From: Thermomonas beijingensis
GTDB lineage: Bacteria; Pseudomonadota; Gammaproteobacteria; Xanthomonadales; Xanthomonadaceae
Length of the DNA: 64,000 bases
Assembly (NCBI RefSeq): GCF_020034655.1
Contig: NZ_JAIQDJ010000004.1
Span: 1 to 64,000, forward strand
Reading direction: 5' to 3'
Shown one piece after another: positions 7,590 to 15,222 of the stretch (positions within the stretch are counted from its first letter, which is position 1; each line of letters begins with the position of its first letter). Position numbers and translations under genes: made by a program. The notes beneath the pieces were generated by a model. That model did not search any database, was not told where the DNA came from, and saw nothing but the letters and a program-made list of their open reading frames with translations.

Positions 7590-8180
7590 ATGAGCGAACA
7601 AAAAAACCCCACCCCACTGCACCAAAAATTGGCATGCGTGCTGGAGCTGTTGCAGGGCGCGACGACCTTGCAGGACTTGGCGCAGCGCGAAGCACTCGCA
7701 CCGGCGCAGTTGCAAGAGTGGCTGGAAACGGCTCGGCAGGGCATGCAGAACGCGTTGCGCGGCCTCCCCGAGGCCGCCGGCGGGCCGACGCACGGAGACC
7801 TGCGTGACCTGATACCACGTCCATTTGCCGGGCAGGACATGATCGTGGTGTCCCCCGAAGACGCGTTGAGCCTGGCATGGCAACGGATGCAGGCCAGCGA
7901 TGTCTCGCAGCTGCCGGTGATGCAGGGCACGCGCATCGTGGGCATGCTGGATGAGTCCGACGTATTGCTGCATGTGTATGGCGATGAAGCGCGGTTTGCC
8001 GATCCGGTGTCGGCGGCGATGGTGGCGCGGTTGGACAAGGTCAACATGCGCGCACCGATCGAAGCGCTGTTGCCGGTGTTTGATCGTGGCCATGTGGCCA
8101 TCGTGATGGATGGCGAACAGTTTCTTGGTCTGATTACCCGCATCGACCTGCTCGATTACCTGCGCCGCCGCGCGCGCTGA
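7590..8180 (+). CDS. CBS-pair protein with an N-terminal helix-turn-helix-like region
   Basis: A 196-residue protein. Residues 75-196 form a CBS pair, a nucleotide-sensing module (ALSLAWQRMQASDVSQLPVM, IVGMLDESDVL, PVFDRGHVAIV, FLGLITRIDLLDYL). This half resembles the regulatory C-terminus of cystathionine beta-synthase, but no PLP-enzyme domain is attached. Instead residues 10-55 (KLACVLELLQGATTLQDLAQ...) look like the helix-turn-helix fold of transposase OrfA-like proteins. A ligand-responsive DNA- or protein-binding role is possible. It is convergent with the sulfotransferase gene, 10 bases apart. Confidence 0.75.
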   Translation: MSEQKNPTPLHQKLACVLELLQGATTLQDLAQREALAPAQLQEWLETARQGMQNALRGLPEAAGGPTHGDLRDLIPRPFAGQDMIVVSPEDALSLAWQRMQASDVSQLPVMQGTRIVGMLDESDVLLHVYGDEARFADPVSAAMVARLDKVNMRAPIEALLPVFDRGHVAIVMDGEQFLGLITRIDLLDYLRRRAR

Positions 8181-8190
8181 CGCGTCCGTA

Positions 8191-8979
8191 TCAGTCGAAC
8201 GTAATCCCGTAGCGTTCGCGCAGGGCGCGGCGTTCGCGCCGCAACAGCCAGCGTAGCAGACGCATGGTCAGGCTGTTGCGGGCGGGCGGTGGGGTGTTAC
8301 TGACAAAAACGGGCGCGTAGTCGATGTTTGCAGGTGGCGCGGGCACCCCCAGAAATGCACACACCTGTGCCACGCAGGTCGCAGGCTGGGTACGCAGTTG
8401 CTCGCTGCGCAGCAGCAACACGTGCTGTGACGGGAACTGTGCGTACAGCCGGTCCAATTGCTGCGCGTAGTCGCCGCGTGCGCGGTAGCTGTGGCGGCGG
8501 TGATGCGAGTCAGTTGCGAGTGGATCGCGGTCCAGGCGCAAGCGCCAACGCTCCAGCAACATGGCCGGCCACAGCGGCCAGTGTTCCCAGCCGCGCGCGC
8601 GCTCCATGCGGTAATGCGAGAGCGCACGTTCGGCCGGTTCGCGCAGCAGCACAATCCAGCGGAGTGCAGGGTTGTAGCGGGTGATGCGCGGCAGACATTG
8701 CGGCAGAAACAACGAGATCGGCGTGGCATCGCCATGCAGCGTAGCGGCGGTATCGGCAGTGCCGGCATCGGCAGTGAACAGGGGGGCAAACCGCGCATCA
8801 ATGGCCGCCGTGTCTGCGCCGTCATCAAAGTCTTCGGCATCGAACACATGCGCTTCCTTGTTGTATGGCAAGCGCAATTGCGGGTGCGCAGACAAGTACT
8901 GCGCCAGCGCGCTGGTGCCGGCCTTTTGCACGCCACCAATCAAAAACGCGATGCGTGGCTCAGTCGGGGTGTTGGTCAT
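8191..8979 (-). CDS. Sulfotransferase family protein
   Basis: A 262-residue PAPS-dependent sulfotransferase. The 5'-phosphosulfate loop is GVQKAGTSAL (16-25), and the 3'-phosphate segment is VLLREPAERALSHYRM near 105-120. The YNKEAHVFD stretch after the first helix is usual in glycan sulfotransferases. It would transfer sulfate to a carbohydrate hydroxyl in the cytoplasm. The ATG at 8979 overlaps the end of the ABC ATPase gene by 20 bases, so the two are translationally linked. This suggests the sulfated product is the polysaccharide handled by that transporter. The acceptor is unknown. Confidence 0.88.
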   Translation of the reverse strand: MTNTPTEPRIAFLIGGVQKAGTSALAQYLSAHPQLRLPYNKEAHVFDAEDFDDGADTAAIDARFAPLFTADAGTADTAATLHGDATPISLFLPQCLPRITRYNPALRWIVLLREPAERALSHYRMERARGWEHWPLWPAMLLERWRLRLDRDPLATDSHHRRHSYRARGDYAQQLDRLYAQFPSQHVLLLRSEQLRTQPATCVAQVCAFLGVPAPPANIDYAPVFVSNTPPPARNSLTMRLLRWLLRRERRALRERYGITFD

Positions 8980-10276
8980 TGCCGGGCAACACCTGCACCT
9001 GCACGTCGGCAGGCAACGGGAACAGGCCATTGAAGCGCTCGATTGAGTTGTCGATGACCTCGAACGACAAGTCGGATTCGTGTCGGCACAGCACGCGGCG
9101 ATGGTGCTGGTGCAGATCGGGTGCTTGCACGAGTCGTGCCCGAATGCGGTAAATCCCGTGCGCCAATTGCGCACGAAACTCCACCTGTATTCGCACGTGC
9201 GGTTGCTGCGGTGTGCGCGGCGGCAGGCGAATGCGGCGGCCACTCAGCGGTACGCCATGCTCATCCAGGATATCCAGGATACAGGCGACATCAGCCAGCC
9301 CGGGATCCACTTCCAGCGCAACGCAAACCTGGAATGGCGCATCGAAACCCAGGGCCAAATGTTGCATGCCATTGGCAAACTGCAGGGCCAATACACCACC
9401 GTCTTCGCAGCGAAATCCCTGTGCGGTGCGAATCGGAGGTGCAAGCCCTGCTGCCTGGGCCTTGGCATGCACACGGAACAAGTACTCCTCGATCACTTCC
9501 TCGGGGGCACCCAGCATCGCCATGCGGCCCTGCTCCAGCAAGATGGCGTGCTGGCAAAAGGTGCGCACCGCATTGAGGTCATGGCCGACAAACAGCAGGG
9601 TGGTGCCGCGCGCCAGAATTTCCTGGATACGGGTCATGGCCTTGGCTTGGAATGCGGCATCGCCCACCGCCAGCGCCTCGTCCACGATCAGGATGTCGGG
9701 CTCCACATGCACCTGCACCGAAAACGCCAGCCGTACCGCCATGCCCGAGCTATAGGTCTTGACCGGTTGGTCGATGTAATCGCCAATGTCGGCGAACGCG
9801 ATGATGTCGCTCAACAGGGTGTCGATGCGTGCGCTGCTCAGGCCCAGAATCGCACCATTGATGTAGATGTTTTCACGCCCGGTCAGATCGGGGTTGAAGC
9901 CCGAACCCAGTTCAAGCAGCGCCGCCACACGGCCGTGGGTGTACACCGTCCCCGAGCTCGCCGGCAAGACCCCGGCAATGATTTGCAGCAGGGTGCTTTT
10001 GCCGCTGCCATTCAAGCCGATGATGCCCAGCGCCTGCCCACGCTGCAGGCTGAAGCTGATGTCGTGCAGGGCTTCATGGACGTGCAGCCTGCGCTGCGCA
10101 GAGGCGTGCAGGCGCTGCGCGAAGCTGGGTGATGCAATCGCCAGCGCCGTGCCTGCGCGATGTAGGGCGGGGGCAATCAAGCGTTGCGCGGGGCTGGCCC
10201 AGATTCGGAACGTTTTGCAGACATCCTTGACCACGATGACCGGCTGCGAATGGGCGAGTGGAAAGTCCGCTGACAT
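8960..10276 (-). CDS. wzt: Wzt-type polysaccharide ABC transporter ATP-binding protein
   Basis: A 438-residue ATPase that would drive export of an O-antigen-like polysaccharide across the inner membrane. It shows Walker A GLNGSGKST (87-95), the GFNPDLTGREN stretch typical of Wzt/TagH ATPases, signature YSSGM (175-179) and Walker B ILIVDEALAVGD. From about 290 on, a beta-rich C-terminal domain resembles the Wzt carbohydrate-binding domain that recognises a modified glycan end. The start is placed at MSADFPL. The matching permease is not adjacent: it lies at 12717, beyond the surface-protein gene and on the other strand. The sulfotransferase gene overlaps its 3' end. Confidence 0.92.
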   Translation of the reverse strand: MSADFPLAHSQPVIVVKDVCKTFRIWASPAQRLIAPALHRAGTALAIASPSFAQRLHASAQRRLHVHEALHDISFSLQRGQALGIIGLNGSGKSTLLQIIAGVLPASSGTVYTHGRVAALLELGSGFNPDLTGRENIYINGAILGLSSARIDTLLSDIIAFADIGDYIDQPVKTYSSGMAVRLAFSVQVHVEPDILIVDEALAVGDAAFQAKAMTRIQEILARGTTLLFVGHDLNAVRTFCQHAILLEQGRMAMLGAPEEVIEEYLFRVHAKAQAAGLAPPIRTAQGFRCEDGGVLALQFANGMQHLALGFDAPFQVCVALEVDPGLADVACILDILDEHGVPLSGRRIRLPPRTPQQPHVRIQVEFRAQLAHGIYRIRARLVQAPDLHQHHRRVLCRHESDLSFEVIDNSIERFNGLFPLPADVQVQVLPGNDQHPD

Positions 10277-10347
10277 GGGGGCTGCAATCAAAATTGAACT
10301 GCCATTGTAGCCGCGCCAGGGCAAGTTCCCATGGCTGCCAAAGGCAC

Positions 10348-10378
10348 AAAAAAAACGGGTGGCCCGAAGGCCACCCGT
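10348..10378 (-). terminator. Strong intrinsic terminator of the exported surface protein gene
   Basis: A perfect 10-bp stem, ACGGGTGGCC (10355-10364) with GGCCACCCGT (10369-10378), around a CGAA loop is followed on the minus strand by eight T residues. It lies 30 bases after the stop of the 634-residue protein and 71 before the Wzt start, separating the two transcripts. Such a strong terminator suits a highly expressed monocistronic gene. Confidence 0.9.
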
Positions 10379-10407
10379 GATTTGAAGCGATGAAACCGAC
10401 TTCCCGA

Positions 10408-12312
10408 TTACAGACCCGGGTTGCCGTCCGGCGTGGTCTGGCCGCCGCTCGGGCCGCCATCCGGAGCCTGACCACCGTTCGGGCCGCCCGGCTCACCGGT
10501 GGAGCCACCGTTGCCGTGGAAGTCCGGGGTCCACTCTTGGTTGAAGTCGGACGGACGCTGACCTGCCTGCACGGAGAAGTTGCCTTCTTCGTAATCACGC
10601 AGGTACTGCTCGCCACGGGTGTCGCTGTCGGTGACGTTGGTCAGCACGTTCGGCAACGAGCTGTTCACCAGGCTGGAAGCGACCAGACCCGGGAACTCGG
10701 CGGTGACGACTGCGCGCCACTTGCCAGCACTCGGAGCACCCCAAGCGCCGATCGCGCCGCCGGTACCATTTTCCAGGTCGGTGGAGTTCAGCTGCACCGA
10801 GGCACCGGCCGGCACCCACACGCGCACTTGCGATGCACCGTGCATACCGTTGTTGTCGATACCTTCCAGCGAGACGTAACCGTCGGTGGCGCTGCGGTTG
10901 GTCAGGCGGATGAAGCTGCGCTGGGTGGTGTTGCTGCCCGGGTTGATGGTGAAGATTTCCATCGTGGAGCCGTTGTAACGCAGCGGCAGCACGTCGCACA
11001 CCTGGCCCGCGTGGTCGTCGTTGAACGCCGGGGTGGCGATTGCACCGGCGCGGAAGAACGTGGTGTTGACGTGGTTCGGATGGTCGTCGATCACGCGGTT
11101 GGTGTTCTGGAACGCACACACGCGCAGACGGTTGGTGAACGCACCGGTGGCCATGTTCAGGTTGGCCGCAGCTGCGGTGTAGGTGAAGCTCACCTGGTTG
11201 CCGGACACGGTACCGCCGGTGCCGGCATTGGTCAGGGTGACCAGGGTGCCGTCGGTGCAGTCGGTGCCGCCGTACATCAGGTACACGCGGTCATTGATGC
11301 CGGCGTCGTCGAAGGCGTTCCAGTCATCGCCACCGTTGCCGGTGATGGTGGTGGTGAACGTATCCGAACCCAGGAACACGAAGTTGCCGGCACCGGTGTT
11401 GTTGATGGTGACGTCACCCAGGTTGATGACCTGCGAGTCATAATCGCTCGGAGCGGTCACGCTGCCGCCGAGGTTGTTGTCATTGGCCGAGCCCAGCTTG
11501 CCGTCGAAGCTGAACAGGGTCTTCGGCAGCTGATCTTCAGTATAGTCGTCAGCCACGTCGATGTACTTGTCCACTTCCGAACGGGTCCGGTCGGCGCAAG
11601 CGGTGACGCCGCTGACGCGCTTCAGGATGGTACGGCTGGTGGTGGAGCCCTGGTAGCGGCTGTCGTTGGTGGCGTTGACCATCCAGAATTCGGCGTCAAC
11701 CTTGTCGGTACCGCCATTGGCAGCGCCCATTGCGAATTCGTTCAGGCTGGTCAGGCGGGCATTGCGCCAGCGCAACAGAATGCCGGCGCTGGGGTTCAGG
11801 GTGTTGCCTGCCGGCGGGATGATGCGGAACGATGCGGTGCGGTTGCCGTCGTAGAAGGCATCGAACGCCACGGTCCAGCCAGCGCCTGCCAGCGAGGGCT
11901 CAAGGATCATTTCAGGAGCGGTCGGGGCGATACCGGCGAACAGTGCGCCGTCAGCAGTATCCGCGCAGGTGGTGTCGGGCTGCGGGTAAGGCAGGCCGGA
12001 GGCCACGCAGTTGTTACGGTTCAACTTCACGCGAACGGTGAAGCCGGTGGACACCTGCACCGCGTTATCCGGCGGATTGATGTCGAATACCAGGTCTTCG
12101 GTCATGGTGTAGTTGTAGTTCGGGCCCAGCAGCAGCTGGTAAGCCACGTTTTCCGGCGTGGCCAGATCGGCGGCGTTGGCCGGGCTGGACTGCGGGTCAA
12201 CGTTTGGTGCGGTTTGACTCAAGGTGCCATAGGTGTAGGCCGCAGCGGCGCCGGCCAGACCCAGACCGGCCACGAGGGCAACGGCGAGGACGTTCTTCTT
12301 CATGCTAGACAT
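10408..12312 (-). CDS. Large exported protein, candidate surface-layer protein
   Basis: A 634-residue protein with a clear Sec signal peptide (MKKNVLAVALVAGLGLAG, cleavage near AAA-YTYG). The mature part is rich in Asn, Thr, Asp, Gly and Ala, poor in Lys, acidic, and largely beta-predicted. It ends in a 35-residue Gly/Pro tail (GGPNGGQAPDGGPSGG). I recognise no domain. Six or so Cys occur as scattered single residues. AGGAG ten bases before the ATG at 12312 and the strong terminator suggest high expression. It sits between the two halves of a polysaccharide ABC transporter and beside a T2SS. An S-layer or other abundant surface protein secreted by that T2SS is a reasonable inference, not shown. 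A periplasmic protein is the alternative. Confidence 0.7.
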   Translation of the reverse strand: MSSMKKNVLAVALVAGLGLAGAAAAYTYGTLSQTAPNVDPQSSPANAADLATPENVAYQLLLGPNYNYTMTEDLVFDINPPDNAVQVSTGFTVRVKLNRNNCVASGLPYPQPDTTCADTADGALFAGIAPTAPEMILEPSLAGAGWTVAFDAFYDGNRTASFRIIPPAGNTLNPSAGILLRWRNARLTSLNEFAMGAANGGTDKVDAEFWMVNATNDSRYQGSTTSRTILKRVSGVTACADRTRSEVDKYIDVADDYTEDQLPKTLFSFDGKLGSANDNNLGGSVTAPSDYDSQVINLGDVTINNTGAGNFVFLGSDTFTTTITGNGGDDWNAFDDAGINDRVYLMYGGTDCTDGTLVTLTNAGTGGTVSGNQVSFTYTAAAANLNMATGAFTNRLRVCAFQNTNRVIDDHPNHVNTTFFRAGAIATPAFNDDHAGQVCDVLPLRYNGSTMEIFTINPGSNTTQRSFIRLTNRSATDGYVSLEGIDNNGMHGASQVRVWVPAGASVQLNSTDLENGTGGAIGAWGAPSAGKWRAVVTAEFPGLVASSLVNSSLPNVLTNVTDSDTRGEQYLRDYEEGNFSVQAGQRPSDFNQEWTPDFHGNGGSTGEPGGPNGGQAPDGGPSGGQTTPDGNPGL

Positions 12313-12716
12313 GTCTAACTAACTCCTGTCAGTTTATAAAACGGTTGATTGCAACTTGCTCCGGCTGCACGGCCCATGCCCGGTACCAGGAGGCTGGGCC
12401 TCCGGCATCCGGCTTCTTCTAGGCTTGCTTGAATTCTGATGAATCTTTTGACGAACCTGCGGCGGTATGAACCGGACGCAAACCCCCCTGCTCCCCTAGT
12501 TGATCAAGTTGCAGTGCGGACGCTAACCCAATGTTCAGGGTGCGTCAATCCCCGTAGATGCGGGGGGGTGGGGGGCAGCGCAATATGAATGCGGCAAACG
12601 CTAGGCTTTGTGGCCTAGTCCGATCGCCAAACACCCATGCCTTGGCGTTGCGAGTGCGATCTCTTTAGTACTCTATTGCGCGCCGAAGTGCGCGGCGTCT
12701 GCCTGGAGTTTTGAAC
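12313..12716. other. Divergent intergenic region between surface protein and permease
   Basis: This 404-base gap must hold the promoters of both flanking genes. A TATAAA lies at about 12333-12338 on the minus strand, 21 bases before the surface-protein start, but no convincing -35 goes with it. Two small inverted repeats are present: GGAGGC-TGG-GCCTCC (12389-12403) and CTAGGC-N6-GCCTAG (12601-12618). The second could be an operator. A G-rich run (GGGGGGGTGGGGGG) occurs near 12562-12575. No coding signal is seen. Confidence 0.5.
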
Positions 12717-13517
12717 TTGCCCAATGTGTTTGTCCACCCGTGGCGGCATGCCGCGCTGATCCGCATTCTGAGCTGGCGCGACATCAGCGGTCGCTACCGT
12801 GGCTCGCTGCTGGGGGGGCTGTGGGCCCTGCTGACACCGCTGCTGATGCTGGCGGTGTTTACCTTTGTGTTTGGCGTGGTGGCCCCCACCCGCTGGCCGG
12901 GTGCCGAAGCGCAGGGCATGGGCATGTTTGCGCTGCGACTGCTGGCCGGGATGGTGGTGCACGGGCTGTTGGCCGAATTGCTGCAACGTGCGCCCACCTT
13001 GGTTACCGGGCAGCCCAATTATGTCACCAAGGTGGTATTTCCTCTGGAAGTGTTGGGCTGGGTGGCGCTGTTGACCGCGTTGTTCCATGCGCTGATGGCG
13101 CTGCTGGTGCTGGTGGTGCTGAATGCCGTCTGGGGCACCGGTTTGTCGCCGACGGTGCTGGCGCTGCCCTTGATCGTGCTGCCCTATGCCCTGCTGCTGT
13201 TGGGGCTGTGCTGGTTGCTGGCCGCGCTGGGGGTGTATTTGCGCGACCTGACCCAATTGGTTGGGCCGCTGGTGATGGTGTGCATGTTTCTGGGGCCGGT
13301 GTTTTACCCGCGCCAAGCGATGCCGGCACTGGCGCAGCCGTGGTTGGCGCTGAACCCGATCACCATTCCGGTGGAACAGATTCGCCGCGTATTGTTCGAC
13401 GGTCAGTGGCCAGACTGGCAGACTCTGGCGCAGTATTCGTTGGTTGCCGTGGTCGCGTATGCGTTCGGCCTGTGGGCATTTACCAAATTCAAGAAAGGAT
13501 TCGCTGATGTCCTCTGA
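12717..13517 (+). CDS. wzm: Wzm-type ABC-2 polysaccharide permease
   Basis: A 266-residue membrane protein of the ABC-2 type with about six hydrophobic helices. It has the family pattern RDISGRYRGSLLGGLW at the N-terminus and LNPITIPVEQIRRVLFDG near the C-terminus. It would form the channel for the Wzt ATPase encoded at 8960-10276. The start is unusual, since no ATG is available. TTG 12717 lies eight bases after GGAG; TTG 12711 is too close and GTG 12726 too far. Its last 11 bases overlap the start of gspE, so polysaccharide export and type II secretion are probably co-transcribed and translationally coupled. Confidence 0.87.
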   Translation: MPNVFVHPWRHAALIRILSWRDISGRYRGSLLGGLWALLTPLLMLAVFTFVFGVVAPTRWPGAEAQGMGMFALRLLAGMVVHGLLAELLQRAPTLVTGQPNYVTKVVFPLEVLGWVALLTALFHALMALLVLVVLNAVWGTGLSPTVLALPLIVLPYALLLLGLCWLLAALGVYLRDLTQLVGPLVMVCMFLGPVFYPRQAMPALAQPWLALNPITIPVEQIRRVLFDGQWPDWQTLAQYSLVAVVAYAFGLWAFTKFKKGFADVL

Positions 13518-15213
13518 TGTTGCACTGCGCGCAGCCCCGCGCGACCGCTTGCTGGGCGAGTTGCTGCTGGACGCCGGTTTGCTGGGCGAGGCCGACCTGG
13601 AGCGCGGGCTGGCGTTGCAGGAAAAAATCGGCGGCCGGCTGGGCAGTGTGTTGATGCGCATTGGTGCGGTCAGCGAGGACAACTTGCTGCAAGTGCTGGG
13701 CCGGCAATTGGGCTTGCCGCTGATGGGCGCCGAGGTGCCGCTGCCAGACGAGGACATGCTGCGGCTGACCGCAGGGCAGGCCACGACCGGCATCGACTGG
13801 TTGCTGGATCAGCAGGTGCTGGTATGGCCGGGAGAGGGCAATGATCTGCTGTGCGCGGCGCGTGACCCGCTGCTGCCGACCTTGCGTGAAGCCATGCAGC
13901 ACGCCTATCCGGGACGCAAGGTGCATTGGTGCTTGTGTCGGGCGCAGGATCTGGAGCGGATGCTGGACGGGCTGGCACACAGTGCGCGTGCGGATGATTT
14001 TTTTGGCGGCGGCGATGAGCAGCAACTGCGCGCGATGGCCGAAGAAGCGCCGGTGGTGGAGCTGGTCAGCAATCTGATGGCGCAGGCAGTAGAACAACGG
14101 GCATCAGATATCCATTTGGAGCCGGAAGAGCGTACCTTCAGCGTGCGTTTCCGCATCGACGGTGTCTTGCACAACCGCCTGAGCTTGCCGCGTGACCGCT
14201 TTGACGCGGTGGCGTCGCGCTTGAAACTGATTTCCGGCATGGACATTGCCGAGCGCCGCCTGCCGCAGGACGGGCGCATGTCCACCCGCGTGGGCGGGCA
14301 GGAAATGGATATTCGTGTGTCGGCCTTGCCGGGCGTGCATGGCGAATCCATCGTGATGCGTCTGCTGCCCAAGGAACGCAAGGAGCTGGGGCTGGAACGA
14401 CTGGGCTTCGAAGCCGACCATTTGGCCTTGATGAAAGCCTGGACCGCCGAGGCCAACGGGATTGTGTTGGTCACCGGCCCCACCGGTTCGGGTAAATCCA
14501 CCACCTTGTACGCGGCGCTGGCAGCGGCCAATGACGGGCTGAAAAAAATCATCACGGTGGAAGACCCGGTGGAGTTCCAGCTGCCGGCGATCACCCAGAT
14601 TCAAGCGCACCCGGAGATTGGGCTCACGTTCGCCAATGCGCTGCGCTCGATTTTGCGGCAAGACCCCGACGTGATCATGATCGGTGAAATCCGCGATCTG
14701 GAAACCGCCGAAATTGCCGTGCAGGCCGCGCTGACCGGGCATTTGGTGTTGAGTACATTGCACACCAACGATGCCATCAGCGCGTTCACGCGCCTGGTGG
14801 ACATGGGCGTGGAGCCTTTCCTGGTGGCCACCCCCGTGCGCGCCGTGCAGGCGCAGCGCTTGGTGCGCAGGCTGTGCCCGCATTGCACGCGGCCGCATCC
14901 GGTGCCGGCCGAGATTGAAGCCGAGGCGCGGGTGTTTGCCGAGAAGGTGTTGCCCGGCGTGGCCCCGCGCTGGATGAGCGCGGTGGGGTGCAGCCAGTGC
15001 ATGAATACCGGGTATCGCGGGCGCTTGGGCATTTATGAGCTGGTGCCGGTGAGCGAGCCGATGCAGCATTTGATCGTCAGTGGCGCTTCGGTCAATGACA
15101 TGAAAAAACTGGCGCGCGAGGAAGGTTGCCGGTTCCTGCGCGACGATGGCTTGCTGAAGGCATGGCAAGGGTTGACCACGGTGGAAGAAGTGCTGCGCGT
15201 GGCGGGGAGCTGA
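13507..15213 (+). CDS. gspE: Type II secretion ATPase GspE (XpsE)
   Basis: A 568-residue cytoplasmic ATPase powering the type II secretion pseudopilus. It has an N-terminal GspE_N/MshEN-like domain (1-150), then SDIHLEPEE. Walker A is GPTGSGKST near 324-332, Walker B VIMIGEIRD near 389, and the His box STLHTNDA. A four-Cys zinc module (LCPHC and CSQC, about 457-498) marks GspE/PilB rather than PilT. AAGGA lies before the ATG. It is the first gene of the eleven-gene E-to-D operon, and overlaps the preceding permease gene by 11 bases. Confidence 0.96.
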   Translation: MSSDVALRAAPRDRLLGELLLDAGLLGEADLERGLALQEKIGGRLGSVLMRIGAVSEDNLLQVLGRQLGLPLMGAEVPLPDEDMLRLTAGQATTGIDWLLDQQVLVWPGEGNDLLCAARDPLLPTLREAMQHAYPGRKVHWCLCRAQDLERMLDGLAHSARADDFFGGGDEQQLRAMAEEAPVVELVSNLMAQAVEQRASDIHLEPEERTFSVRFRIDGVLHNRLSLPRDRFDAVASRLKLISGMDIAERRLPQDGRMSTRVGGQEMDIRVSALPGVHGESIVMRLLPKERKELGLERLGFEADHLALMKAWTAEANGIVLVTGPTGSGKSTTLYAALAAANDGLKKIITVEDPVEFQLPAITQIQAHPEIGLTFANALRSILRQDPDVIMIGEIRDLETAEIAVQAALTGHLVLSTLHTNDAISAFTRLVDMGVEPFLVATPVRAVQAQRLVRRLCPHCTRPHPVPAEIEAEARVFAEKVLPGVAPRWMSAVGCSQCMNTGYRGRLGIYELVPVSEPMQHLIVSGASVNDMKKLAREEGCRFLRDDGLLKAWQGLTTVEEVLRVAGS

Positions 15214-15222
15214 GACTGACCG

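Noticed and set aside
10390-12318. 642-codon open frame antisense to the exported surface protein
   Set aside because: It covers the same interval as a protein with a signal peptide, ribosome binding site and terminator. Its own product is low-complexity Val/Gly/Ala and typical of a GC-rich shadow frame.
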